Part shown: positions 23,727-32,311 of the stretch, piece after piece
How the letters are laid out: the number at the start of each line of letters is the position of its first letter
Numbering within the stretch: the stretch's first letter is position 1
Assembly: GCF_049537155.1 (NCBI RefSeq)
Contig: NZ_JBMVQZ010000004.1
Coordinates: 62,001 to 126,000, forward strand
Length of the DNA stretch: 64,000 bases
Reading direction: 5' to 3'
DNA from: Limisphaera sp049537155
GTDB taxonomy: Bacteria; Verrucomicrobiota; Verrucomicrobiia; Limisphaerales; Limisphaeraceae
Position numbers and translations under genes: made by a program
Notes under the pieces: model-generated
What the model was told of the DNA's origin: nothing
The model's database searches: none
The model's input: only the letters and a program-made list of their open reading frames with translations

Positions 23727-26581
23727 TCACTTTCGAGGAGCCGGTCTGGCTGATCCTGGTGCTGCCGGTGGCGGCGGCGCTGTGGCTTTGGCCGTTGCCG
23801 GGGCGACTGCAAACCGTGTTGCGCACCACCGCGCTCTTGCTGGTGGTGCTGGGTCTGGCACGCCTGGCACTGCGCCTGCCGGACCGCAGCGGGGTTGTGA
23901 TCGTGGTGGCCGACCGCAGCTCTTCCATGCCACCCCAGGCGGCCACGGCGCAGGAGGAGATCATCCGCTTGCTGGAGCGGAGCCGGAGGCCGCGGGACGA
24001 GCTCGGGGTGATCTCCTTCGGGCGACACGCGGTGGTGGAGAGTGTTCCCCAGAGAGGCAACTTCCCCGGATTCCGCGCGGAGGTGGGACCCGACCAGTCT
24101 GCGTTGGCCGATGCCTTGGAACTGGCCCTGACGTTGATCCCGGCGAATGCGGGCGGCCGGATCCTCGTTCTGTCCGACGGAAAGTGGACGGGCCGGGATC
24201 CGATGGGCGCGGCGGCTCGTGCAGCGGCACGTGGTGTCGCGGTGGATTACCGGCTGTTGAGCCGTCCGCAGGCGGGCGATCTGGCCATTCAAAGTTTCGA
24301 CGTGCCCCAAAGCGCGGCTCCTGGAGAGGGTGTTTTGATGACGGCCTGGGTATCGGCGCCGCGGGCGCAGGAGATTCGTTACCGGTTGTTGCGCGGGGAA
24401 CGGGTGGTTGCCTCGGGCCGACGCGAGGTGGAGGGTGGGTTGACACGCTTGATGTTCCGTGACCTCGCACCCGGGCACGGTGTGACGGAGTACCTGCTGG
24501 AGGTCGAGGGGGCGGCGGACGATCCCGTGCCGGAGAACAATCGGGCGCGCGCATTGCTGACGGTCCGTGGCGAACCGACACTGCTTCTTGCCTCCGAAGC
24601 GGGGGAGAGATCCGGACTGACCCGGCTGCTGCAATCGGGCGGGATTCGTGTGGTGGCGCGGTTTCCCGGGCAGGTGCACTGGTCGGCGGATGCCTTGATG
24701 GGGTACGACGCCGTGTTGCTGGAACAGGTGCCGGCAAGTGCCGTGGGTGGGGCGGGATTGGAAACACTGGCCACATGGGTGGAAGTGACCGGGCGCGGCC
24801 TGATGCTCACGGGCGGGCCGAAGGGTTATGGTGCCGGGGGTTATTTCCTCTCCCCGTTGGAAAGGGTGTTGCCCGTGTCCCTGGAATCGCCGCGGGAACA
24901 TCTGAAGATGTCCGTGGCCATCGTGGTGGCGCTGGACCGGTCGGGCAGCATGGCCATGCCGGTGGGGGATGGCCGGACGAAAATGGATCTGGCCAACCTG
25001 GGGACCGTGCAGGTACTGGACATGCTCGGGCCGCAGGACGAGCTCGGCGTGATCGCGGTGGACAGTTCCCCGCACGTCATCGTGCCCTTGGGGCTCGTGT
25101 CGCAGAACGCTGCCGAGCGCAGTCGCATCCTTTCGATCGAATCGGCGGGCGGCGGGATTTTCATCTACGAGGCGCTGTCGGCTGCGGTGAGGATGATCGT
25201 CGAATCCCGCGCCCAGCGGAGGCACGTCATCCTGTTTGCCGACGCGGCGGATTCCGAGGAGCCGGGAGCCTACCGGGAGCTTTTGGAGAAGTGCCGCGAG
25301 GCGGGGATCACGGTGAGCGTCATTGGACTGGGTACGGAGGCTGACCAGGACGCCGACTTGTTGAAAGACATCGCCGCACGGGGAGGAGGTGAATGCTATT
25401 TCACAGCCGATGCGCACGAGATCCCGCGCTTGTTCGCCCAGGACACCTTTGTGGTGGCGCGCCTGGCTTTTGTGGAGGAGCTCACCCCGATCCGGTTCAC
25501 TCCGGAACGGGGAATGTTGGGCCTGACCCTTGCGGAAGAACCGCCGCCGATCGGCGGGTACAACCTGTGTTTCCTGCGTCCGGGGGCCCGGCAGGCGGTC
25601 GTGACCGCGGACGAAAACGCGACGCCTGTCGTGGCGTTCTGGAACGCGGGCCTGGGACGGGTCCTGGCCTTCTGCGGGGAGGCCGACGGACAACACGCCG
25701 GACCTCTGGCCTCCTGGCCGCGGGTGGGCGACTTTTATGCGACACTGGCTCGCTGGACGATGGGCCCCGGACGAGCGAACGAGCCCGACCTGCTCGTGAC
25801 GCAGGAAATCCGCGACGGCGCCGGTTACGTGCAGATCCATCTGGATCCGCAGAGAAAGGAGGAACCCTTCCCGGGGACGCCCAGGGTGATCTCGCTCTCG
25901 GCTCGTGCGGGTTTGCCGCCGCGGCGGGAGGAGCTGTCGTTCGAGTGGCGTTCGGCTGATCTGCTCCAGGCGGTGGTGCCATTGGAGAGTACCGAAACGC
26001 GCATTCAAGTGGTGGAAGTCCCCGGGCGCGACCCCCTCACACTGCCACCGGTCTGTTTGCCTTACTCCCCTGAAGCGGCTCCCGGGGCACAGAGACGCGG
26101 GGCCGAGACGCTGGCCACCCTGGCTGCGTTCACCGGCGGGCGCGAACGTGGCGAGCTGTCGCGGATCTGGTCCGAATTGCCCGCACGCCGCCGTTACCTC
26201 TCGCTGGCGCCGTGGCTGTTCCTGGTGGCGGCGGTCCTGTTCCTGGCGGAGATTTGGGAGCGGTACACCGGGTGGATTGGTGCGCTGGCGGGCCGGCGCC
26301 TCAGGGAACAGCCCGGGGCCGAGCTGGAAGCCACCGGACCTGCCCAGGAAGAGGGCCCCGCGACCATGCCGGTACGGCGCCGGTGGTGGGATCTCATCCG
26401 GACTCGCGGTCACCGGACAGGGGCCGGCACCGTTCCGCAGCGGGAGGGCGCCGCGCCGGCATCGGCTGGGAAACCAGAGGCGTCGGGCGTGTCCACGGGT
26501 GCGGGCGGCCCCCGTGCCGGCTCGGGCACTTACGACGCGTTGCGCGAGGCGCGCGAACGCGCCCGCCGCCGCGGTCTGTAA
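23723..26581 (+). CDS. Large membrane protein with two VWA domains and an amidotransferase-like domain
   Basis: A 952-residue protein. Two N-terminal membrane helices (~5-25, ~34-52) precede the first VWA domain with DRSSSM near residue 63. A glutamine-amidotransferase-like domain follows (~286-390, ending LMLTGGPKGYGAGGY), then a second VWA with a complete MIDAS start DRSGSMAMPVGDG near residue 405, a beta-rich part, a membrane helix (~823-849) and a basic Pro/Gly-rich tail. This layout is known from large VWA proteins near MoxR/DUF58 genes. GGAGGAG precedes the ATG at 23723. Last gene of the cluster. Confidence 0.82.
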   Translation: MITFEEPVWLILVLPVAAALWLWPLPGRLQTVLRTTALLLVVLGLARLALRLPDRSGVVIVVADRSSSMPPQAATAQEEIIRLLERSRRPRDELGVISFGRHAVVESVPQRGNFPGFRAEVGPDQSALADALELALTLIPANAGGRILVLSDGKWTGRDPMGAAARAAARGVAVDYRLLSRPQAGDLAIQSFDVPQSAAPGEGVLMTAWVSAPRAQEIRYRLLRGERVVASGRREVEGGLTRLMFRDLAPGHGVTEYLLEVEGAADDPVPENNRARALLTVRGEPTLLLASEAGERSGLTRLLQSGGIRVVARFPGQVHWSADALMGYDAVLLEQVPASAVGGAGLETLATWVEVTGRGLMLTGGPKGYGAGGYFLSPLERVLPVSLESPREHLKMSVAIVVALDRSGSMAMPVGDGRTKMDLANLGTVQVLDMLGPQDELGVIAVDSSPHVIVPLGLVSQNAAERSRILSIESAGGGIFIYEALSAAVRMIVESRAQRRHVILFADAADSEEPGAYRELLEKCREAGITVSVIGLGTEADQDADLLKDIAARGGGECYFTADAHEIPRLFAQDTFVVARLAFVEELTPIRFTPERGMLGLTLAEEPPPIGGYNLCFLRPGARQAVVTADENATPVVAFWNAGLGRVLAFCGEADGQHAGPLASWPRVGDFYATLARWTMGPGRANEPDLLVTQEIRDGAGYVQIHLDPQRKEEPFPGTPRVISLSARAGLPPRREELSFEWRSADLLQAVVPLESTETRIQVVEVPGRDPLTLPPVCLPYSPEAAPGAQRRGAETLATLAAFTGGRERGELSRIWSELPARRRYLSLAPWLFLVAAVLFLAEIWERYTGWIGALAGRRLREQPGAELEATGPAQEEGPATMPVRRRWWDLIRTRGHRTGAGTVPQREGAAPASAGKPEASGVSTGAGGPRAGSGTYDALREARERARRRGL

Positions 26582-27020
26582 GTTGTTGATTCGGGTATTC
26601 AGCTTTCAGCATTCCTCCGGCATGACGGAACATCAACTTTGGCGTACAGATGCCTGTGTTTGCAGCCAGCCGTCGGAGGGCAGGGGACGCGCGCGATCTC
26701 ATCCTGCCACGTGATTCAACGACAACACCGGTGCAGGCAACCGAGATCGCTCTCTCCTCTCCGGGCGCCCGCTCGCATCCAGGCGCTTGTTGTGAGGTTG
26801 CCGGATACCGTTGGCCGTATTGGTCAACCGGCGGTAAGACACGGGAAAGACCGCCGGATGTGCATGGCGTTTGAAGTGTGCAGGCCGAGGTGACCAGGAG
26901 CTGCGGCACGTGCGTGCAGCAGCAGACTGTTGAATGGGCAAGCGAAAGGGCCCGCACCCTGGGCAACAAGGGTGCGGGCCCGCGTTGGAATGGAGGATTT
27001 GCGCCTTTCGGCGGGGATTC
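26582..27020. other. Convergent intergenic region
   Basis: 439 bp between the rightward VWA gene and the leftward exoprotein gene. AT-richer than the flanks; it contains a strong hairpin at 26948-26981 and no recognisable gene. Confidence 0.5.
26948..26981 (-). terminator. Strong hairpin, probable terminator of the exoprotein gene
   Basis: GGGCCCGCACCCT, eight-base loop, AGGGTGCGGGCCC: a perfect 13-bp stem. Read leftward it is followed by TTTCGCTT, a short T-rich tract, 40 bp past the stop of the large exoprotein gene. It may also stop transcription from the left. Confidence 0.6.
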
Positions 27021-30000
27021 TCAGCGGCTGGGAAAGCCGCGGGCAGGAGAGTGGCGAAGTCGGTAGAACCTTGATCCGTGGTTTCCGGGTGTGTCCACGT
27101 ATGTTCCCGCGCCGTTTGTATCAATCGTGACCGTTCCCACGGGTCCCCAGGGACCGGCGATTACATCTGCAGCCTCCACGGTCACGGTCGTGTTGGGTGG
27201 CCCGGTGAAGCGGAGACGGATCTCTCCGGATTGCACCCGGGGAGGCAGCAATTGAAGAGATGGTTGGGGCGATGTGTACCAGACTGCGAGTTTCGGGCGG
27301 TCGCGTACCGTGGGACTCTCAGAGAGCTCGATGGCCCATCCGTCCCCACCTCCGGGCCAGGGTAGAATGGCCCAGCCATGGTTGGGCCGCGTGCCTGTGG
27401 CCCAGGCTTGAACGTCGGCGGTGACATCGAAATCAAAGTAACCGCCCGGGACGTTGGGTTCCAACGAAGGCGAACCCGCGACGGCTGTCGGTGTGGCAAT
27501 TGCCTTCACGTCGTCTGCCTGGATGCCACCGTCGAGAGTGTTCCAGGTGTCGGTGTCCTGCCATGGACGCAGGAGTGCATGGAAGCGCCCTCCGTCGCCG
27601 TAGCCGTTGTTTGCTGTGGAAGCCAGCCGGAGCACGGCCATCTCAATCACGGCCCCGGGTGGGATCCGGCCTTCTTGGGCCCCGATGATGTCATCGAAGC
27701 GGAGCAGGACTTGCTCCTCATTCTGGAACCCTCCGGTTACCTCCCAGTCCACGAAGGCCGTCGGCAGGGTCGAGTTGTCGGCGTCGGAATCCCCGTTGGT
27801 CGCCCGGGCACGGATCCGCGTGTCTTTTGTCCCGGCATAGCCGTTGACATCTTGTTGGAACACTGCCCGGGGGATTTCCGGCGGAACCCACCACACGCGC
27901 AGTCGGGGGCGCAAGAAGGGGTTGGGTGCTTCGGACGGCAGGAATGCCATGCCGTCGGTTCCGCGGGACCAGGCCGGGTTGATGTCTGCGTCCCAGGACG
28001 TCAGAACCCAGCCGTAATTCGCTTCGCCGGAGACCCAGGCTTGCACGTCGGGTGTGACAGAAACCCAGATCGTGCCCACGCCGGTTGACCCGGCCACTTG
28101 AGCAACGCCGATTTGCGACTCATACTGGTCACGGGCGACCACAGCATCCGGTACAATTCCATAGCCGAAGGTAACCCAGGTTACCGACTGCTCGTCCCAA
28201 GGCTGCAGCATCCGGAACATCGGGCTTCCATCGCCTGAATCCACCACTGTCAGGTGCAGTTCGGCGGCCACGATGGTTGCTCCCGGCGGGATTTGACCGG
28301 GCTGCTCGCCGATGATGTTGTCGAATCGGATCAACGCCTGTGCTTCTTCGGTGGTAAAGGCGGCGCGGGCGTCCACCCACATGCGTGGTTCATCCGCCGT
28401 GCCGGAATGACCCGCTGGAAAGCTGATGTCGGCCATCTGCTCGAAGATCTCGGCGTCGTGCTGTCCGGTGTAAACGCCGTATCCCCCGTCCACTCCTTCC
28501 TGGAAGTCGGCCAGACGGACCCAGCTCACACGCACAGGGACTTGCACAACGGCCCGGCCCCCGTCGGGATGGATGACGGCCAGTTGGACGGTGCGGTTCC
28601 GGCGCTCCGGTTCCGAGAGGGTGTTCTGGAACGCGATGCTGCGGAGAATCGTGTGCACCACCGACGGCGAGGTGGCGGCGTTCAAGGTGATGACGAGCGA
28701 CCGGCCTTCATCCTGGCCTGACAACTGCCCCACGGAGGTCGAGTTCCACAGGATCTCATGACCAGAGACGCGAAGTCCGCCGTCCGCCGTTGGATGGCTC
28801 CGCAAAAGAAGGCGGTCACCGGGGCCGGGCTGGAGGAGCTCCGCAGTGATGCGAACGCCTTCGAGCGTGGGCAGGTACGGATCTTCCCAGATTGCGCGAG
28901 GCGCCACACTCAGCGGTGGCATGCCGATTCCATAGAAAACAGTGTCTGTGGGAACAGCCAGTTTCGGCTCGTTGTCGATCGTGGTGCCGCTGATGACCAA
29001 GGCGGGCAGGGCGGCATAATCTGTGTCCTCCGACTCCACGGTCACGAGCAGAGTCCATGGGCGATCCGGGTTGGCGTCCAGGTCGTCGAGAGCCGTTATG
29101 TGAACCGCCGTGGGGTCGGACCAGGATTCGGGCGTGAAGGTCAGGGTTGCCGGGTTGACAAGCGCGGCCGGCGATTGGTTGGTGACCTGCAAACGCACGA
29201 GCACACTGCTTGTGGGCTGGCTGCCCAGAGACACCCGGTAGAGTTCGTTCGCGCCTTCCGGCAGGGCGATTCCGAACTGGGGCAGGTTCTGCCAGACCAG
29301 CCGGGCCCGATCGTCATCAAGATTCAGGCCGGAGACATCGGGGAGATCCAGGCCGTCGAAGGCGGGGTCCGTGCTTTGAGCGGGTTGAAGGATCACCGTG
29401 TAGCTGCGATCTCCGTCCTGAACATAATCATCAAGACCGGTGACATGGACGACCCGGGGCTGCTGCCAGTCTTCCGGTGTGAACTGAATGCTTCGTGGAT
29501 TCAAAGAAACCTCGGCCGGAGAGTCCGTGCTCAGCGGAATGGTGACAGGCGCGCGTGGAGGGCGGTTCAAGGCCACGCGGAATGTGGCGCTTGTGCCGGA
29601 TTCGTGGGTTCTCAAGCCCGCCTGGGGCCAGACCGTGGCCGGGCTTTCATCGTCGAGGTTGACCACCGTGACTGTGCGGGGATCGAGCATGGCGTAATCG
29701 GGATCGGCCGTACTGGCAATTTGGATCCGGATGGCAACAGTGGCCGGTCCGTCGCTTTCCATGTCGTCCTGACCGGTGATGACGATGGTGCGGGGGACGT
29801 CCCAGTTCTCGGGTGTGAAAACCAATGTTGAGGGATCGACGGAAACCTCGCCGGGCTGGTCCGCCAGGATCTGAACATGCACATCCGCCAGTGGCGCCGC
29901 GTCCAGGTGCACGACCAAATTTGCCGATGTTCCACCTTCGGTCACATACAGATCCTGATCGGGTTCCACGGCGATGCCTGCAGTGGGACCGGGTATGAAG

Positions 30001-31193
30001 ACGAATGACGCGACCGGTTCGCGGCCGTTGCCGGGCGTCTCCAGGGGCGGTGCGGTAAAGGGTGGCAACCCGGAATCGGTGGCCGGCGAGGGGAGGTCCC
30101 ATGACCGGATGATCCAACCATCTCCCGTGCTGTTGGCTTCGTATGTGACGATGTTGTCGGAATTGCCGGGCTGGCCCCCCTCGGGGCAGATCAGGAGCAC
30201 GCCGGAGCGTGGTGATGCATTGCGGATTCTCAGCTCCCATGTGCCCTCCGCCAAGGGTGTGATCGTGAACGGCGCGACGTCTCCACCATGGAGAAGAATC
30301 GTGCCATCTCCCTGAAACCGGCCTACGACAAGATGCGGATCCGTGCGGGGGATGAAGACAAAGGCAAAGGGATCCTGTTCGGTACTGGAACCGTCCGTGC
30401 CGTTGTCCTTGGAGTACAGGGTCCAGGTCCCGTCGGTTTCATTGACACGGACCAGCGCGTAGTTGTCCTCGTTTTTGGCCCCCACGGCGAGCAGGACACC
30501 ATCGGTTCGGGCATCGATGCCGAACTCTCGAAGATCGACGAGAGCCCGCCCGGAACCCAGGTCCACAAAATGGCGGCCCGGCACAAGCCCGGGGGAGCCG
30601 TCGAGCAGGTTGAGCGGGCCGCCATTGGCAAAGGATTCATTGCGAACAAAGGCGCCAATGTATCTGTTGTAGGGGAACCATGCCACCGCGATGTCGATGT
30701 CCCACTCACTGACCGCTGTGCCCAGGCTGTTGGGCCTGGTGAGTGCCACGGGGATCCAGTAGCCATTCTCCACGGACTGTCCCGCATCGTTCGTCGTACC
30801 GGGCTTGTGGTAGTCGATGTGAGCGGTGGCCACTTGCAGCCCGGGATAAAGAGGATGTCCGAGGTCGCGGCCGTTCTGGCGAACGGCCGTGAGCAGCACC
30901 CCGTCCGGCACATCATTTGTCCGGGTGGCGCCGATCTGAATCGCATAATCACCGTTGTTGGACAGGTCGGGGACGATGCGAATATCGCCGATGCGGGTCT
31001 CCCAGGAGAGGGCGACGGAATTGGACGTGTTGTCGAAGTCCAGGACCTCGACGCGAAGGTTCCCCGCAACCACGTCGTGTGGTGGCGCGGGTGCGGTGTA
31101 TGCCGGCGTGGTCAGGGTCTGGCAGACGGCAGCCAACAGACCGGCGTGTGCCAGGGAGGAGAAGAGGATGTTCCTGTTCATGGGTTCGTTCAT
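27021..31193 (-). CDS. Giant secreted protein with Calx-beta-like repeats and two DNRLRE domains
   Basis: A 1390-residue protein with an N-terminal signal (NILFSSLAHAGLLAAVCQTLTTPAYTA). Residues ~40-400 form a beta-rich part I do not recognise. Three tandem Calx-beta-like units follow (~405, ~515, ~628), each with a conserved end of the form LxFTPExW...P..xxxTxxDD. A spacer comes at ~740-890, then two similar DNRLRE-type domains (~895-1095 and ~1108-1310; LIRFDNIIG / LLRFDDIIG, IPPGA, DVQAW, GW). A final ~70-residue beta domain ends FYRLR. Likely extracellular, possibly adhesive or carbohydrate- or matrix-binding; no catalytic motif seen. No ribosome binding site before either ATG (31193, 31181). 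GC looks lower than in its neighbours. Confidence 0.75.
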   Translation of the reverse strand: MNEPMNRNILFSSLAHAGLLAAVCQTLTTPAYTAPAPPHDVVAGNLRVEVLDFDNTSNSVALSWETRIGDIRIVPDLSNNGDYAIQIGATRTNDVPDGVLLTAVRQNGRDLGHPLYPGLQVATAHIDYHKPGTTNDAGQSVENGYWIPVALTRPNSLGTAVSEWDIDIAVAWFPYNRYIGAFVRNESFANGGPLNLLDGSPGLVPGRHFVDLGSGRALVDLREFGIDARTDGVLLAVGAKNEDNYALVRVNETDGTWTLYSKDNGTDGSSTEQDPFAFVFIPRTDPHLVVGRFQGDGTILLHGGDVAPFTITPLAEGTWELRIRNASPRSGVLLICPEGGQPGNSDNIVTYEANSTGDGWIIRSWDLPSPATDSGLPPFTAPPLETPGNGREPVASFVFIPGPTAGIAVEPDQDLYVTEGGTSANLVVHLDAAPLADVHVQILADQPGEVSVDPSTLVFTPENWDVPRTIVITGQDDMESDGPATVAIRIQIASTADPDYAMLDPRTVTVVNLDDESPATVWPQAGLRTHESGTSATFRVALNRPPRAPVTIPLSTDSPAEVSLNPRSIQFTPEDWQQPRVVHVTGLDDYVQDGDRSYTVILQPAQSTDPAFDGLDLPDVSGLNLDDDRARLVWQNLPQFGIALPEGANELYRVSLGSQPTSSVLVRLQVTNQSPAALVNPATLTFTPESWSDPTAVHITALDDLDANPDRPWTLLVTVESEDTDYAALPALVISGTTIDNEPKLAVPTDTVFYGIGMPPLSVAPRAIWEDPYLPTLEGVRITAELLQPGPGDRLLLRSHPTADGGLRVSGHEILWNSTSVGQLSGQDEGRSLVITLNAATSPSVVHTILRSIAFQNTLSEPERRNRTVQLAVIHPDGGRAVVQVPVRVSWVRLADFQEGVDGGYGVYTGQHDAEIFEQMADISFPAGHSGTADEPRMWVDARAAFTTEEAQALIRFDNIIGEQPGQIPPGATIVAAELHLTVVDSGDGSPMFRMLQPWDEQSVTWVTFGYGIVPDAVVARDQYESQIGVAQVAGSTGVGTIWVSVTPDVQAWVSGEANYGWVLTSWDADINPAWSRGTDGMAFLPSEAPNPFLRPRLRVWWVPPEIPRAVFQQDVNGYAGTKDTRIRARATNGDSDADNSTLPTAFVDWEVTGGFQNEEQVLLRFDDIIGAQEGRIPPGAVIEMAVLRLASTANNGYGDGGRFHALLRPWQDTDTWNTLDGGIQADDVKAIATPTAVAGSPSLEPNVPGGYFDFDVTADVQAWATGTRPNHGWAILPWPGGGDGWAIELSESPTVRDRPKLAVWYTSPQPSLQLLPPRVQSGEIRLRFTGPPNTTVTVEAADVIAGPWGPVGTVTIDTNGAGTYVDTPGNHGSRFYRLRHSPARGFPSR

Positions 31194-31276
31194 GATCGTT
31201 CAAGTGTCAGTGTGAGATGCTTGCAATCCTTCTATCCACGTAGGGGGTGCATCAGGGATGCTGCGAAAGCCATGAC

Positions 31277-32137
31277 TTATCGTGCCGCGAGATCCGGATT
31301 GTAAAACACGCTGCCATTACCGCTGATATTGCGGACATAGTCGTAACGGTGGCGTGGCACCCATTCGGCATGACCGTCGCAGAAGGTGAAGTTGGCCCCG
31401 TGGGGTCCGTGATTGTCCGTGGGATCCGGAAAGTTCTCGATCCGGTTGGCGCGTCCATTGCGGTCATCAGCATCGAAAAGGAGGTAGATTCGACCGGGCC
31501 CGGGCTTGGTGCCGGGCGGCAAGCCGGTGTAGCGGGCGTCCACGGTCAGCGTGAAGGACTGCAGGGACTTTTCGGTCTTTTTGCCGTAAGGCGTACCGCC
31601 GACCAGTTTGTTCCAGGCACCAAAGCATTCATAACTGGAGCCGTACAAGCCGCGGCCCTGCGCGTTGTCCGTCAGGTCGCGCAGGTAGGTCCGCCCCTCG
31701 TGGGTGACGGTCGTCGGGGTGACCTTGTTGCCTGTCGGGGGGCAGACGAACGTCTCCAGCTGATTGATGTATGTCGGGTGGAGCCAGTTGAGATCGTCGT
31801 CAGTGTCATCGCGATCGGACCAGGGGAGGAACCCCGACCCGCGGAGGCGCGCAACGAGATCGGGCCGCCACGTGGTGCCGGAAAGGTGGCCGTCGTTGTC
31901 CATGGCGTAGAGGGTGCTTCCGAGACCGAGCTGGCGGAGATTGCTGAGGCAGGCAATGCGTCGTGCGCGGTCCTTGGCCTTGTTGAGTGCGGGCAAAAGA
32001 AGTGCCGCCAGGAGCGCGACAATGGCGGTGACCACAAGCAGCTCGATGAGGGTGAACGCCTGCCTGCGGGAGACGGAGCGCCTGCACGGGTGAGGTGGCA
32101 GGGGCGGTCGAGCGGTTGAAGAGTGAATGGTTTTCAT
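31277..32137 (-). CDS. Type II secretion-like pseudopilin (prepilin N-terminal, H-X9-DG type)
   Basis: A 286-residue protein. A basic leader of ~29 residues precedes the prepilin peptidase site and hydrophobic helix AFTLIELLVVTAIVALLAALLLPAL, with Glu at position 5 of the mature protein. The C-terminal GANFTFCDGHAEW matches the H-X9-DG end typical of the many pseudopilin-like proteins of Verrucomicrobia and Planctomycetes. Start: ATG at 32137 with AGGGA four bases before it. It lies 83 bp upstream of the giant exoprotein gene in the same direction, so co-transcription is likely. No other secretion gene is near. Confidence 0.88.
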   Translation of the reverse strand: MKTIHSSTARPPLPPHPCRRSVSRRQAFTLIELLVVTAIVALLAALLLPALNKAKDRARRIACLSNLRQLGLGSTLYAMDNDGHLSGTTWRPDLVARLRGSGFLPWSDRDDTDDDLNWLHPTYINQLETFVCPPTGNKVTPTTVTHEGRTYLRDLTDNAQGRGLYGSSYECFGAWNKLVGGTPYGKKTEKSLQSFTLTVDARYTGLPPGTKPGPGRIYLLFDADDRNGRANRIENFPDPTDNHGPHGANFTFCDGHAEWVPRHRYDYVRNISGNGSVFYNPDLAAR

Positions 32138-32311
32138 ATGATCCCTTGCTGGCATCTGCATCGAATCAGCTTCGAACTTACGCATATGCTTGCGGCACCA
32201 AGAATGCATGGGGAGTGTGAAGGCACGGAGTGGGATTGGTTACGACCGGGTAAAATGCGAGGGAGACACGATCCGACGGGTGTGCCGCGGATGAATCGTG
32301 TGTGGGGGTTT

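Noticed and set aside
23690..26413. 907-codon leftward open frame opposite the dual-VWA gene
   Set aside because: Antisense shadow, Arg/His/Gln-rich; the rightward VWA protein has clear MIDAS motifs and membrane helices.
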